Of a DNA stretch of 64,000 nucleotides, positions 9,001 to 16,833 are shown piece after piece. The notes beneath the pieces were generated by a model. The model saw only the letters and a program-made list of their open reading frames with translations, was not told the DNA's origin and made no database searches. The stretch is from Streptomyces zhihengii. GTDB taxonomy: Bacteria > Actinomycetota > Actinomycetes > Streptomycetales > Streptomycetaceae. The DNA is taken from positions 5,791,501 to 5,855,500 of the forward strand of contig NZ_JAFEJA010000001.1 in the NCBI RefSeq assembly GCF_016919245.1, read 5' to 3'. The position numbers were made by a program, and so were the translations under genes. Every line of letters begins with the position of its first letter. Within the stretch, counting starts at the first letter, position 1.

Positions 9001-9455
9001 CGGCCGGTCACCGCCCGGAGGCGGGGCCCGGATCACACCCCGGTCACGCCCCGGTCCCGCTCCGGCCACACCGCGCACACCCCACCGAGCGCCGCCTCCC
9101 CGGGCCTTCGGCCCGCCGCGCACCCGACCCCGGGTGTTCCGCCACGCGATGCCGTGGGCGGCCCGGGGCCGCGCTGCGGCGAGGACAGCCCTCGGGCCGC
9201 ACAGCCTCCGGCCCGCCGCGCACCCGACCCCGGGTGTTCCGCCACGCGATGCCGTGGGCGGCCCGGGGCCGTGCTGCGGCGAGGACAGCCCTCGTGCCGC
9301 ACAGCTCCGGCCCGCCGCGCACCCGTCCGGACGTTCGCCCCCCCGCGGGCCGCTCCGCGACCCACCTGCGGCCGGGGCCGCGCGGCGCCACGGCACCCCG
9401 GCGCCGCGCCACCCGGGGGCCCGGGGCCCTCACACCGCCACCGCCCCCGGAGGTC
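9001..9455. other. gene-free region between riboswitch and TetR gene
   Basis: No convincing gene. The ORFs here are GC-skew shadows of a tandem repeat (9111-9326). The promoter of the B12 operon must lie just upstream of 9000, and the terminator of the TetR-family gene near 9400-9455 (GC-rich inverted segments CCCGGGGGCCCGGGG), but neither is certain. Confidence 0.5.
9111..9326. repeat. 100-bp tandem duplication (2.2 copies)
   Basis: The unit beginning GCCCGCCGCGCACCCGACCC at 9111 recurs at 9211 with only a few substitutions and begins a third, partial copy at 9310 (one base deleted just before it). The copies contain no open gene of their own. The near-identity indicates a recent duplication. 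Confidence 0.9.
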
Positions 9456-10088
9456 TCACCCCGCCGGGGGCAGGTCGATCAGGCGGCAGACGGTGTCGAG
9501 GTCGGCGCGCACCTGGGAGATCGACGCGCGGCCGGAGAGCCAGGCGATCAGCGTGGCGTGCCAGGTGTGCTCGATCACCCGGATCGCCGAGAGCTGGTCG
9601 GGCGTCGGGTCGGTGAGGCCGGTGGCGTCCAGGATGATCGCCGCGGTCCGCCGGGACACCGCGTCCACCTCGGCGCTGACGCTGCGGTCCGCGAACGTCA
9701 GCGCCCGCGCCATCGCGTCGGCGAGATGGGGCTCGCGCTGGAGCGCGCGGAAGGCGCGCATCAGGGTCTCCGCCACCCGCTCCGCGGCCGAGTCGCCGGC
9801 CGGCGGGCGCCTGCGCAGCGTGGTGTGCAGGTGCGCCAGCTGGTCCTGCATCGTGGCGACCAGCAGATGGATCTTGGAGGGGAAGTAGCGGTAGAGGGTG
9901 CCGAGCGCGACCTCGGCCGCCTCGGCCACCTCACGCATCTGGACGGCGTCGAAGCCGCCCCGGCAGGCCAGTTGGGTGGTGGCCGCCAGGATGCGGCGCC
10001 GGCGCGCCTCCTGGCGCTCGGTGAGGGCCGGTGCGCCGCCGACCAGGGGCGTGGCCCCCGGCGCGGCCCCGCTGGCTTCCGCTGTCAT
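9456..10088 (-). CDS. KstR-like TetR family transcriptional regulator
   Basis: A 210-aa regulator. The N-terminal HTH (about residues 25-70) contains GGFDAVQMREVAEAAEVALG followed by TLYRYFPSKIHLL, very close to the DNA-binding domain of mycobacterial KstR, and the C-terminal ligand domain keeps the family pattern (MARALTFADRSVS, LIAWLSGRAS). KstR proteins respond to sterol- or fatty acyl-CoA-type ligands. ATG at 10088 has AGGGA upstream; the 33-residue upstream extension is low complexity and is rejected. It is divergent from the glycosyltransferase operon, with a KstR-like site between, so it probably regulates that operon and itself. Confidence 0.85.
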   Translation of the reverse strand: MTAEASGAAPGATPLVGGAPALTERQEARRRRILAATTQLACRGGFDAVQMREVAEAAEVALGTLYRYFPSKIHLLVATMQDQLAHLHTTLRRRPPAGDSAAERVAETLMRAFRALQREPHLADAMARALTFADRSVSAEVDAVSRRTAAIILDATGLTDPTPDQLSAIRVIEHTWHATLIAWLSGRASISQVRADLDTVCRLIDLPPAG

Positions 10089-10234
10089 CTGTTCCGTCCC
10101 TGGTGATGCCGTGACGCGTGCGGCGCGCGGCGTCGCGCCCGCCCGGCATGGTGCCGCACACGGTGTGTCCGTCGTGGCGTGAATCACCTGATCCGCCGGT
10201 CACAGTTGCGCTACCTGCCGGTAGATTCGAAGCT

Positions 10235-10264
10235 CTTGAACGATCAAGTCTGAAACTTGTTCTA
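10235..10264. promoter_or_regulatory. KstR-like operator with adjacent dyad
   Basis: TGAAACTTGTTCTA (10251-10264) matches the known KstR box TAGAACNNGTTCTA at 10 of 12 defined positions. Immediately upstream is a second dyad, CTTGA-ACGA-TCAAG (10235-10248). Both sit 54-83 bases before the glycosyltransferase start, in the divergent promoter region of the KstR-like gene, in a locally AT-rich stretch. Operator function is inferred. Confidence 0.6.
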
Positions 10265-10317
10265 CATTAGCGCGACCGATTACGCTCCGGCGGAACGCAG
10301 TGAGAAGGGGGCCGTGG

Positions 10318-11631
10318 GTGACCGCAGAGGCCATAGAGATCGGCCCCCGCACGGGCGCGTCCGCCGACGGCGGCGCCCCCCTGCGCATCGCGCTCCTGAC
10401 CTACAAGGGGAACCCGTTCTGCGGCGGACAGGGCGTCTACACCCGCCATCTGTCGCGTGAACTCGCCCGCCTCGGCCACCATGTCGAGGTCATCGGCGCC
10501 CAGCCGTACCCGGTGCTCGACGAGGGCGTCCCGCTGACCGAGCTGGCCAGCCTGGACCTGTACCGCAGCCCCGACCCGTTCCGCACCCCGAAGCGGGACG
10601 AGTACCGCGACTGGATCGACGCCGTCGAGGTCGCCACCATGTGGACCGGCGGCTTCCCCGAGCCGCTCACCTTCTCCCTGCGGGCCCGGCGCCATCTGCG
10701 CGCCCGCCGGGGCGACTTCGACGTCGTCCACGACAACCAGACCCTCGGCTACGGGCTCCTCGGCGACATCGGCGCCCCCCTCGTCACCACCATCCACCAC
10801 CCGATCACGGTGGACCGGCAGCTCGACCTGGACGCGGCCGCCGACATCAAGCGCCGCCTGTCGGTGCGCCGCTGGTACGGCTTCACCCGGATGCAGAAGC
10901 GCGTCGCCCGCCGCCTGCCCTCGGTGCTCACCGTCTCCGGCTCCTCCCGCCAGGAGATCACCGAGCACCTCGGTGTCCGCGACGACCGCATCCACGTCGT
11001 CCACATCGGCGCCGACACCGACCTCTTCTCGCCGGATCCGTCCGTCGCCCAGGTCCCCGGCCGGATCGTCACCACCTCCAGCGCCGACGTGCCCCTCAAG
11101 GGGCTCGTCCACCTCGTCGAGGCGCTCGCCAAGCTGCGCACCGAGCAGCCGGACGCCCACCTCGTCGTCGTCGGCAAGCGCGCCGAGGACGGCCCCGTCG
11201 CGCAGATGATCGAGCGCCACGGGCTGGGCGACGCCATCCGCTTCGTCAAGGGCATCACCGACGCCGAGCTCGTCGACCTGGTGCGCAGCGCCCAGATCGC
11301 CTGTGTGCCGTCGCTGTACGAGGGCTTCTCGCTGCCCGCGGCCGAGGCGATGGCCACCGGCACCCCGCTGGTCGCCACCACCGGCGGCGCGATCCCCGAG
11401 GTCGCCGGCACCGACGGCGAGACCTGTCTCGCGGTGCCGCCCGGCGACTCCGACGCGCTCGCCGCCGCCCTGCGCCGGCTCCTCGGCGACGAGGACCTGC
11501 GCACCCGGCTCGGCGCCGCGGGCCGGGCCCGGGTCCTCGCCCGCTTCACCTGGAAGCAGGCGGCGATCGGCACCGCCGAGCGCTACCGGGAGGCCATCGC
11601 CGCGTCCCGGACCTCCGTCCGCACCCCCTGA
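10318..11631 (+). CDS. glycosyltransferase family 4 (GT-B)
   Basis: A 437-aa retaining glycosyltransferase of GT4 type. N-terminal Rossmann half with GGQGVYTRHLSRELARLGHHV (glycine loop), C-terminal nucleotide-sugar half with SLYEGFSLPAAEAMATGTPL, carrying the family E-x7-E pattern. Start GTG at 10318 is preceded by GAGAAGGGG at about 8 bases; an ORF extension to 10300 lacks an RBS. It is first in a three-gene operon with a methyltransferase and a terpenoid-cyclase-fold protein. Acceptor and product are unknown. Confidence 0.85.
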   Translation: MTAEAIEIGPRTGASADGGAPLRIALLTYKGNPFCGGQGVYTRHLSRELARLGHHVEVIGAQPYPVLDEGVPLTELASLDLYRSPDPFRTPKRDEYRDWIDAVEVATMWTGGFPEPLTFSLRARRHLRARRGDFDVVHDNQTLGYGLLGDIGAPLVTTIHHPITVDRQLDLDAAADIKRRLSVRRWYGFTRMQKRVARRLPSVLTVSGSSRQEITEHLGVRDDRIHVVHIGADTDLFSPDPSVAQVPGRIVTTSSADVPLKGLVHLVEALAKLRTEQPDAHLVVVGKRAEDGPVAQMIERHGLGDAIRFVKGITDAELVDLVRSAQIACVPSLYEGFSLPAAEAMATGTPLVATTGGAIPEVAGTDGETCLAVPPGDSDALAAALRRLLGDEDLRTRLGAAGRARVLARFTWKQAAIGTAERYREAIAASRTSVRTP

Positions 11632-11669
11632 GAAACCCTCACGCACCGCCCGCAGGAAGGCAGACCCCC

Positions 11670-12410
11670 GTGCTGACCGTCGACTTCTCCCGCTTTCCGC
11701 TCGCACCGGGCGACCGCGTGCTCGACCTGGGCTGCGGCGCAGGCCGGCACGCGTTCGAGTGCTACCGGCGGGGCGCACAGGTCGTGGCCCTGGACCAGAA
11801 CGGCGAGGAGATCCGCGAGGTCGCCAAGTGGTTCGCCGCGATGAAGGAGGCGGGCGAGGCCCCCGAGGGCGCCACCGCCACGGCGATGGAGGGCGACGCG
11901 CTCAACCTGCCGTTCCCCGACGAGTCCTTCGACGTCGTCATCATCTCCGAGGTCATGGAGCACATCCCCGACGACAAGGGCGTCCTCGCCGAGATGGTGC
12001 GGGTGCTCAAGCCGGGCGGCCGCATCGCGGTGACCGTGCCGCGCTACGGCCCCGAGAAGATCTGCTGGGCGCTGTCCGACGCCTACCACGAGGTCGAGGG
12101 CGGGCACATCCGCATCTACCGGGCCGACGAACTGCTCGGCAGGATGAAGCAGGCCGGGCTGCGCCCGTACGGCACCCACCACGCGCACGCGCTGCACTCG
12201 CCGTACTGGTGGCTCAAGTGCGCCTTCGGCGTGGACAACGACAAGGCCCTGCCGGTGAAGGCTTACCACAAGCTGCTGGTCTGGGACATCATGAAGAAGC
12301 CGCTCGCGACCCGGGTCGCCGAGCAGGCGCTCAACCCGCTCATCGGCAAGAGCTTCGTCGCCTACGCGACCAAGCCGCACCTGCCCCGCGTGCCGGAGGC
12401 GGGGGCGTGA
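11670..12410 (+). CDS. class I SAM-dependent methyltransferase
   Basis: A 246-aa methyltransferase with motif I VLDLGCGAGRHAFECYRRG, the acidic post-I VVALDQN, and EVMEHIPDD / VRVLKPGGRIAVTVPR typical of Methyltransf_11/UbiE-like enzymes. GTG start at 11670 with AGGAAGG about 10 bases upstream. It is in the same operon as the GT4 gene (38-base gap) and overlaps the next gene by 4 bases. It probably methylates a small molecule or lipid made by the neighbouring enzymes; the substrate cannot be told from sequence. Confidence 0.85.
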   Translation: MLTVDFSRFPLAPGDRVLDLGCGAGRHAFECYRRGAQVVALDQNGEEIREVAKWFAAMKEAGEAPEGATATAMEGDALNLPFPDESFDVVIISEVMEHIPDDKGVLAEMVRVLKPGGRIAVTVPRYGPEKICWALSDAYHEVEGGHIRIYRADELLGRMKQAGLRPYGTHHAHALHSPYWWLKCAFGVDNDKALPVKAYHKLLVWDIMKKPLATRVAEQALNPLIGKSFVAYATKPHLPRVPEAGA

Positions 12411-13492
12411 CCACCTCGGGCCGTACCGAACACCTCGTCCTGCCCGGTGTGCTGACGGCCGAGGAGGCCGAGCGGACCGTCGCCGGGATACTCGCCGGGC
12501 AGCGCGAGGACGGGGCCATCCCGTGGTTCCGCGGCCACCACCTCGACCCGTGGGACCACACCGAGGCCGCCATGGCGCTCGACGCGGCGGGCGAGCACGA
12601 CGCGGCGGCGCGCGCCTACGCCTGGCTCGCCGAGCACCAGAACCCCGACGGCTCCTGGTACGCGGCCTACCACGACGGCGACGCCGGCGCGGTCACCGAC
12701 CGGGGACGGGAGAGCAACTTCAGCGCCTACGCCGCGGTCGGCGTCTGGCACCACTACCTCACCACCGGCGACGAGGCGTTCCTCGACCGGATGTGGCCCG
12801 TGGTGTACGCGGCGGTCGAGTTCGTGCTCGGCCTCCAGCAGCCCGGCGGCCAGATCGGCTGGAAGCGCGAGCCGGACGGCACCGCCGTCGACGACGCGCT
12901 GCTGACGGGGAGTTCGTCGATCCACCACGCGCTGCGGTGCGCGCTGGCGATCGCGGACGAACGCGAGGAGCCGCAGCCGGACTGGGAACTCGCCCTCGGC
13001 GCGCTCGCGCACGCCGTCCGCCACCACCCCGAGCGGTTCCTCGACAAGGACCACTACTCGATGGACTGGTACTACCCGGTCCTCGGCGGCGCCGTCACCG
13101 GCGACGCGGCGCGGGAGCGGATCGCGAGCCGCTGGGACGAGTTCGTGGTGCCCGGGCTCGGCGTCCGGTGCGTGCTGCCCAACCCGTGGGTCACCGGCGG
13201 CGAGAGCTGCGAGCTGGCGCTCGCGCTCTGGGCCACCGGCGAGTCCGACCGCGCCCTGGAGATCCTCCAGTCCATCCAGCACCTGCGCGCCGACGACGGC
13301 ATGTACTGGACGGGCTACGTCTTCGAGGGCAACCGCGCGATGTGGCCCGAGGAGCGCACCACCTGGACTGCGGGCTCCCTGCTGCTCGCGGTGGCCGCGC
13401 TCGGCGGCGACGAGGCGACGGTCGCCGTCTTCGGCGGGGAGCGCCTCCCGGCGGGGCTGGTGCGCCGGAGCGAGTGCTGCGGGGCGCTGTAG
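12407..13492 (+). CDS. prenyltransferase / terpenoid-cyclase-fold protein
   Basis: A 361-aa cytosolic (no signal peptide) protein made of (alpha/alpha)-toroid repeats with Trp/Gly-rich turns such as EDGAIPWF, NPDGSWYAAYHDG and GGQIGW, as in the prenyltransferase/squalene cyclase repeat superfamily and some six-hairpin glycosidases. A DxDD cyclase motif is not seen, so cyclase activity is doubtful. GTG start overlaps the methyltransferase stop (GTGA), showing tight coupling. With the GT4, MT and KstR-like regulator it forms a small conserved-looking pathway of unknown product. Confidence 0.75.
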   Translation: MTTSGRTEHLVLPGVLTAEEAERTVAGILAGQREDGAIPWFRGHHLDPWDHTEAAMALDAAGEHDAAARAYAWLAEHQNPDGSWYAAYHDGDAGAVTDRGRESNFSAYAAVGVWHHYLTTGDEAFLDRMWPVVYAAVEFVLGLQQPGGQIGWKREPDGTAVDDALLTGSSSIHHALRCALAIADEREEPQPDWELALGALAHAVRHHPERFLDKDHYSMDWYYPVLGGAVTGDAARERIASRWDEFVVPGLGVRCVLPNPWVTGGESCELALALWATGESDRALEILQSIQHLRADDGMYWTGYVFEGNRAMWPEERTTWTAGSLLLAVAALGGDEATVAVFGGERLPAGLVRRSECCGAL

Positions 13493-13586
13493 CCCGGGGC
13501 GGGCCCCTGCTTCCGGGGCTCCGCCCCCGTGCCCCGGTGCCTCGCACGGGGGTGTGGAGCGGCCGGGGGCCGGGCCGTGCCCGGCC

Positions 13587-13877
13587 TCAGCGGCGGCGCA
13601 GCGCGCCCGCGGCGGCGTGGCCGATGAAGAGGTAGACGATCGCCGCGAGACCGTAGCCCGCGACCACCCGTGCCCACTCCTCGTCGAAGGTGAACAGGTC
13701 GTACGACCAGCCGGCCAGCCAGCGTGCCGACTCCCGGACGAACTCCACCAGGTCGTTGGCGCGGTTGGCGTCCAGCAGGTACATCAGGATCCACAGGCCG
13801 ATGATGAAGGCCATCACGTCCGCGACGACGACGATGATTCTCGCCGCGGCCGAGGTGTTGCCAGCGCGTGTTGTCAT
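13587..13877 (-). CDS. small membrane protein, unknown
   Basis: A 96-aa protein with two predicted membrane helices (residues about 12-32 and 68-88) separated by an amphipathic acidic segment (NDLVEFVRESARWLAGW), ending AAGALRRR. ATG at 13877; the longer ORF upstream is Arg-rich shadow sequence. Conserved small membrane proteins of this type are common in streptomycetes; no function is assigned. Confidence 0.7.
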   Translation of the reverse strand: MTTRAGNTSAAARIIVVVADVMAFIIGLWILMYLLDANRANDLVEFVRESARWLAGWSYDLFTFDEEWARVVAGYGLAAIVYLFIGHAAAGALRRR

Positions 13878-14107
13878 GTACCGCGTCTTGCCTCTTGTGC
13901 GCCTGTGAAACCCGTCCGGACGAAGCCGGATGACGGCGGCTCCGTCCCTCGGCGCGAGGGCCGAGGGCAGTCCGGTGCGGCGGTGCCCACCGGCGACCCG
14001 GCGGGCCCGTGCCGCTCGAAGCGGCGCCCGGTGCGGCCCACCCCGTGAAGGGGCGAGGTGCCGCCGGTCGTCCGACTCGGCGGCCTGCGCACGGAGTCCG
14101 GACATGC

Positions 14108-14142
14108 GAGCGGCCCCCCGCCCTGAAGGCGGGGGGCCGCTC
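14108..14142. terminator. strong hairpin terminator
   Basis: A perfect 15-bp stem (GAGCGGCCCCCCGCC, 14108-14122; complement 14128-14142) with a CTGAA loop, 30 bases beyond the stop of the DUF5336 gene on the minus strand. Confidence 0.8.
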
Positions 14143-14171
14143 GGCCGTGCACTCGCGGATGCCGCGTCGCG

Positions 14172-14981
14172 TCAGCCGCGCTGGATGCCGGAGGTGTCCT
14201 GGAGGACGCCGCGGCGGCCGTCCTGGGTCTGGGCGATCAGGCCCGGACCGCGCTGCTCCACCGCCAGGTACCAGGTGCCGGGCGCCAGTTCGGCGATCGG
14301 CGACGGCGAACCGTCCTCGCCGTACAGCGGACGGGCCACCGGCACGGCGAACCAGAACGGCGAGAAGTCCGAGGAGCCGCCGCCCTGCGAGGCGTCGGCC
14401 GGCGCCGGGGCGCCGCCCTGCCCGGCGGGCTGCCCGCCCTGCGGCTGACCCGGCTGGGCGCCGTAGGGCTGGGGCTGGCCGGGCTGCGCGCCGTACGGCT
14501 GCTGCTGGCCGGCGGGGTAGCCGTAACCGCCCTGCGGCTGGGCGTTGTAGGGCTGCGGAGCCGCCGGGCGCGGGGCGCCGACGAGCGGGGCCTTCAGCGC
14601 GGGCACCAGCGGGGTGGCGATCGCGGCGCCGGTGAGCGCGAGCGAGGCGATCAGACCGAGGATCAGGCCGGCGCCCGCGTCGATCTGGTCGAGGTCGATG
14701 AGGGTCCAGAAGAAGAACCAGGCGACGAACACCGTCGCCGCGACGCCGAACTGGCCGAGGTCGATCCCCGCGATCTTGCGCTGCGGCTGCGTGCGGGAGA
14801 GGACGATCAGGACCGCGCCGAGCACGCCGACCATGTAGACGGCGAGGGCGCTGTTCAGGCTGTCCCACGCGTTCGGCCCTTCGTCGCCGACGTCGTAGGT
14901 CTTGAGGAACGAGGCGATGAACAGCAACACCGCTGCTCCGATCACCACGCCATCGCCTCGAGTGAGGGAGCGGATGTTCAC
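14172..14981 (-). CDS. DUF5336 membrane protein
   Basis: A 269-aa protein: four hydrophobic helices in the first 140 residues, then a Pro/Gln/Gly/Tyr-rich repeat tail (repeats of QPYGAQPGQPQ) and a C-terminal globular segment (FSPFWFAVPVARPLYGEDG, then GTWYLAVEQRG). The helical region plus low-complexity tail match the DUF5336 family of Actinobacteria (assignment from memory). Function is unknown; the C-terminal end hints at a small sensory or scaffold domain facing the cytosol. Single gene followed by a strong terminator. Confidence 0.7.
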   Translation of the reverse strand: MNIRSLTRGDGVVIGAAVLLFIASFLKTYDVGDEGPNAWDSLNSALAVYMVGVLGAVLIVLSRTQPQRKIAGIDLGQFGVAATVFVAWFFFWTLIDLDQIDAGAGLILGLIASLALTGAAIATPLVPALKAPLVGAPRPAAPQPYNAQPQGGYGYPAGQQQPYGAQPGQPQPYGAQPGQPQGGQPAGQGGAPAPADASQGGGSSDFSPFWFAVPVARPLYGEDGSPSPIAELAPGTWYLAVEQRGPGLIAQTQDGRRGVLQDTSGIQRG

Positions 14982-15138
14982 GTGTCAGTCCTTCGTAGGT
15001 CGTCTCATCGGGGCGGTCGTCGCTGCCGCCCGCTGGGCGGGTGCACGGACGCGGAGCTCGGGGGAAGACTCCCCATCGTAGAGGCGAATCTATCGTCCGG
15101 CGGTTCCGGCCGTCCTCCCGGTATCCCGATTCACAGGG

Positions 15139-16065
15139 TCACCGACGGAGATAACCGGCGATCCCGTCGGCCATTCCCTGGGCCGCGCGCTGACGCCAAC
15201 TCGCGTTCGCCAGCAGGGCCGCGTCCTTCGGATCACGCATATTGCCGCATTCGAGGAACACTTTGGGAACGGTCGAGAGATTCAGGCCGCCGAGATCGTC
15301 CCGTACGTCCAGGCCCGTACCGTCGCCGATGTAGTTGGACGGTTCGGTTCCGGTGGCGCTCGCAAAGGCGTCCGCGAGGTGTTCTCCCAGTTCGCGCGAG
15401 GGGCCGACGATCCGGGAGGTGTCGGCTTCGCCGCTTTTGACGAGACCGGGGAGGATGATGTGGAATCCGCGATTCCCGACCGCCGACCCGTCCGCGTGGA
15501 CGGAGATCACGGCGTCCGCGTCCGCATTGTTGCCGAACCGTGCTCGTTCATCCACGCACGGACCGAACGGACGATCGTCGTCCTGGGTGAATTCGACCCT
15601 TGCGCCCTGCTTCTCGAGCAGTGTGCGAAGACGGCGTGAAACATCGAGGGTGAAATCGGCCTCGCGATGGCCCGCGTTGCTCGCGGTGCCCGTGGTGTCG
15701 CATTCCTTGCGATTCGTTCCGATGTCCACGAGCTTGTTGATCTCGCTCGTGTGACGGAAGTTGCCGGGGTTGTGCCCCGGGTCGACGACCACGGTCCGAC
15801 CGGCCAGCGGCCCCCCGGCAGGAGCCCCGGACGAGGCGGAGGCGGACGGTCCGGTCGCCTCCGGATCCCCCGGCTTGTCCGCCGGGCCCGTCGTCACGGG
15901 CGCCGGGGCGGACGGTTCGGCGCCCGCGTTCCGCCCCTCGTCCCCGCCCGGCCACAGCAGCCACCCGGCGAGGGCGGCGGCCGGCACGAGCACGGCGACG
16001 GCGGCCGGAACACGCCGGGAGCGACGCGGTCCGGTGGGGCGGTGCTGGTTCTCGTCGTACGGCAC
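15139..16065 (-). CDS. N-acetylmuramoyl-L-alanine amidase (Amidase_3)
   Basis: A 308-aa peptidoglycan amidase. A short cytosolic N-terminus, one membrane helix (about 20-40), a Pro/Ser/Ala-rich linker, then the Amidase_3 domain from VVVDPGHNPGN. Zn ligands are visible: His in DPGH, Glu in HREADFT and His in ISVHADG; the catalytic Glu is in FLECGNM. It cleaves the amide between MurNAc and L-Ala outside the membrane. GTG start at 16065 lies 6 bases after a TAGCAT box, suggesting a leaderless transcript. Confidence 0.9.
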   Translation of the reverse strand: MPYDENQHRPTGPRRSRRVPAAVAVLVPAAALAGWLLWPGGDEGRNAGAEPSAPAPVTTGPADKPGDPEATGPSASASSGAPAGGPLAGRTVVVDPGHNPGNFRHTSEINKLVDIGTNRKECDTTGTASNAGHREADFTLDVSRRLRTLLEKQGARVEFTQDDDRPFGPCVDERARFGNNADADAVISVHADGSAVGNRGFHIILPGLVKSGEADTSRIVGPSRELGEHLADAFASATGTEPSNYIGDGTGLDVRDDLGGLNLSTVPKVFLECGNMRDPKDAALLANASWRQRAAQGMADGIAGYLRR

Positions 16066-16071
16066 CCCGCG

Positions 16072-16077
16072 ATGCTA
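16072..16077 (-). promoter_or_regulatory. -10 box, leaderless start of amidase
   Basis: TAGCAT on the minus strand, with exactly 6 bases between it and the GTG start codon. No ribosome-binding site fits in that space. No clear -35 box. Confidence 0.5.
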
Positions 16078-16089
16078 GCGGGCCCGCCC

Positions 16090-16743
16090 TCAGATCCCCG
16101 GCCCGCTGCGCCGCAGCACCCGCAGCGAGCCGGTGACCGAGACCTCCTCGAAGGCCCCGGACTCCAGCGCCCGCAGGTAGACGCGGTACGGGGCCTGCCC
16201 GGTGAACTCGTCGACCGGGTCCGGGAACACGTCGTGGATCACCAGCAGCCCGCCCTCGGCGACATGCGGCGCCCAGCCCTCGTAGTCGGCGGCCGCGTGC
16301 TCGTCGGTGTGACCCCCGTCCACGAAGACCAGGCCCACCTTCCCGCCCCACACCCGCGCCACCTGCGGCGACCGCCCGACCACGGCGATCACGTGGTCCT
16401 CCAGGCCCGCCCGGTGCAGCGTCCGCCGGAACGACGGCAGCGTGTCCATCAGACCGACCTCCGGGTCGACCGTCTCCGGATCGTGGTACTCCCACCCCGG
16501 CTGCTGCTCCTCGCTGCCCCGGTGGTGGTCCACCGTGACGGCGACCGTGCCCGCCCCGCGCGCCGCGTCCGCCAGGAGCACCGTCGAACGCCCGCAGTAC
16601 GTGCCGACCTCCAGCAGCGGCAGGCCCAGCGCGGCCGCCTCCCGAGCCGCCGCGTACAGCGCGAGCCCCTCGTCCACGGGCATGAAGCCCTTGGCGGCCT
16701 CGAAGGCGGCCAGGATCTCCGGCTTGGGTGCGACGGCGGACAT
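16090..16743 (-). CDS. class I SAM-dependent methyltransferase (Methyltransf_24-like)
   Basis: A 217-aa Rossmann-fold methyltransferase: motif I LLEVGTYCGRSTVLLAD, acidic post-I TVDHHRGSEEQQPGWEYHD, then GLVFVDGGHTDEHAAADY. The last is typical of the CmcI/macrocin-O-methyltransferase-like group that binds a metal through Asp/His. Monocistronic, ending 25 bases before the amidase start. Substrate unknown. Confidence 0.8.
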   Translation of the reverse strand: MSAVAPKPEILAAFEAAKGFMPVDEGLALYAAAREAAALGLPLLEVGTYCGRSTVLLADAARGAGTVAVTVDHHRGSEEQQPGWEYHDPETVDPEVGLMDTLPSFRRTLHRAGLEDHVIAVVGRSPQVARVWGGKVGLVFVDGGHTDEHAAADYEGWAPHVAEGGLLVIHDVFPDPVDEFTGQAPYRVYLRALESGAFEEVSVTGSLRVLRRSGPGI

Positions 16744-16833
16744 CGGGTCCTCCCGGTGGGGCGTACGGATGGGAGCCCATCGTGCCCTACCCGCCGGTGG
16801 TCCCCGCGAGGCGGTACGGCCCCGCCCGCCGCG

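Noticed and set aside
12407..13492. True terpene cyclase
   Set aside because: Toroid-type repeats are present but I could not find a DxDD or DDxxD motif, so only the fold-level call is kept.
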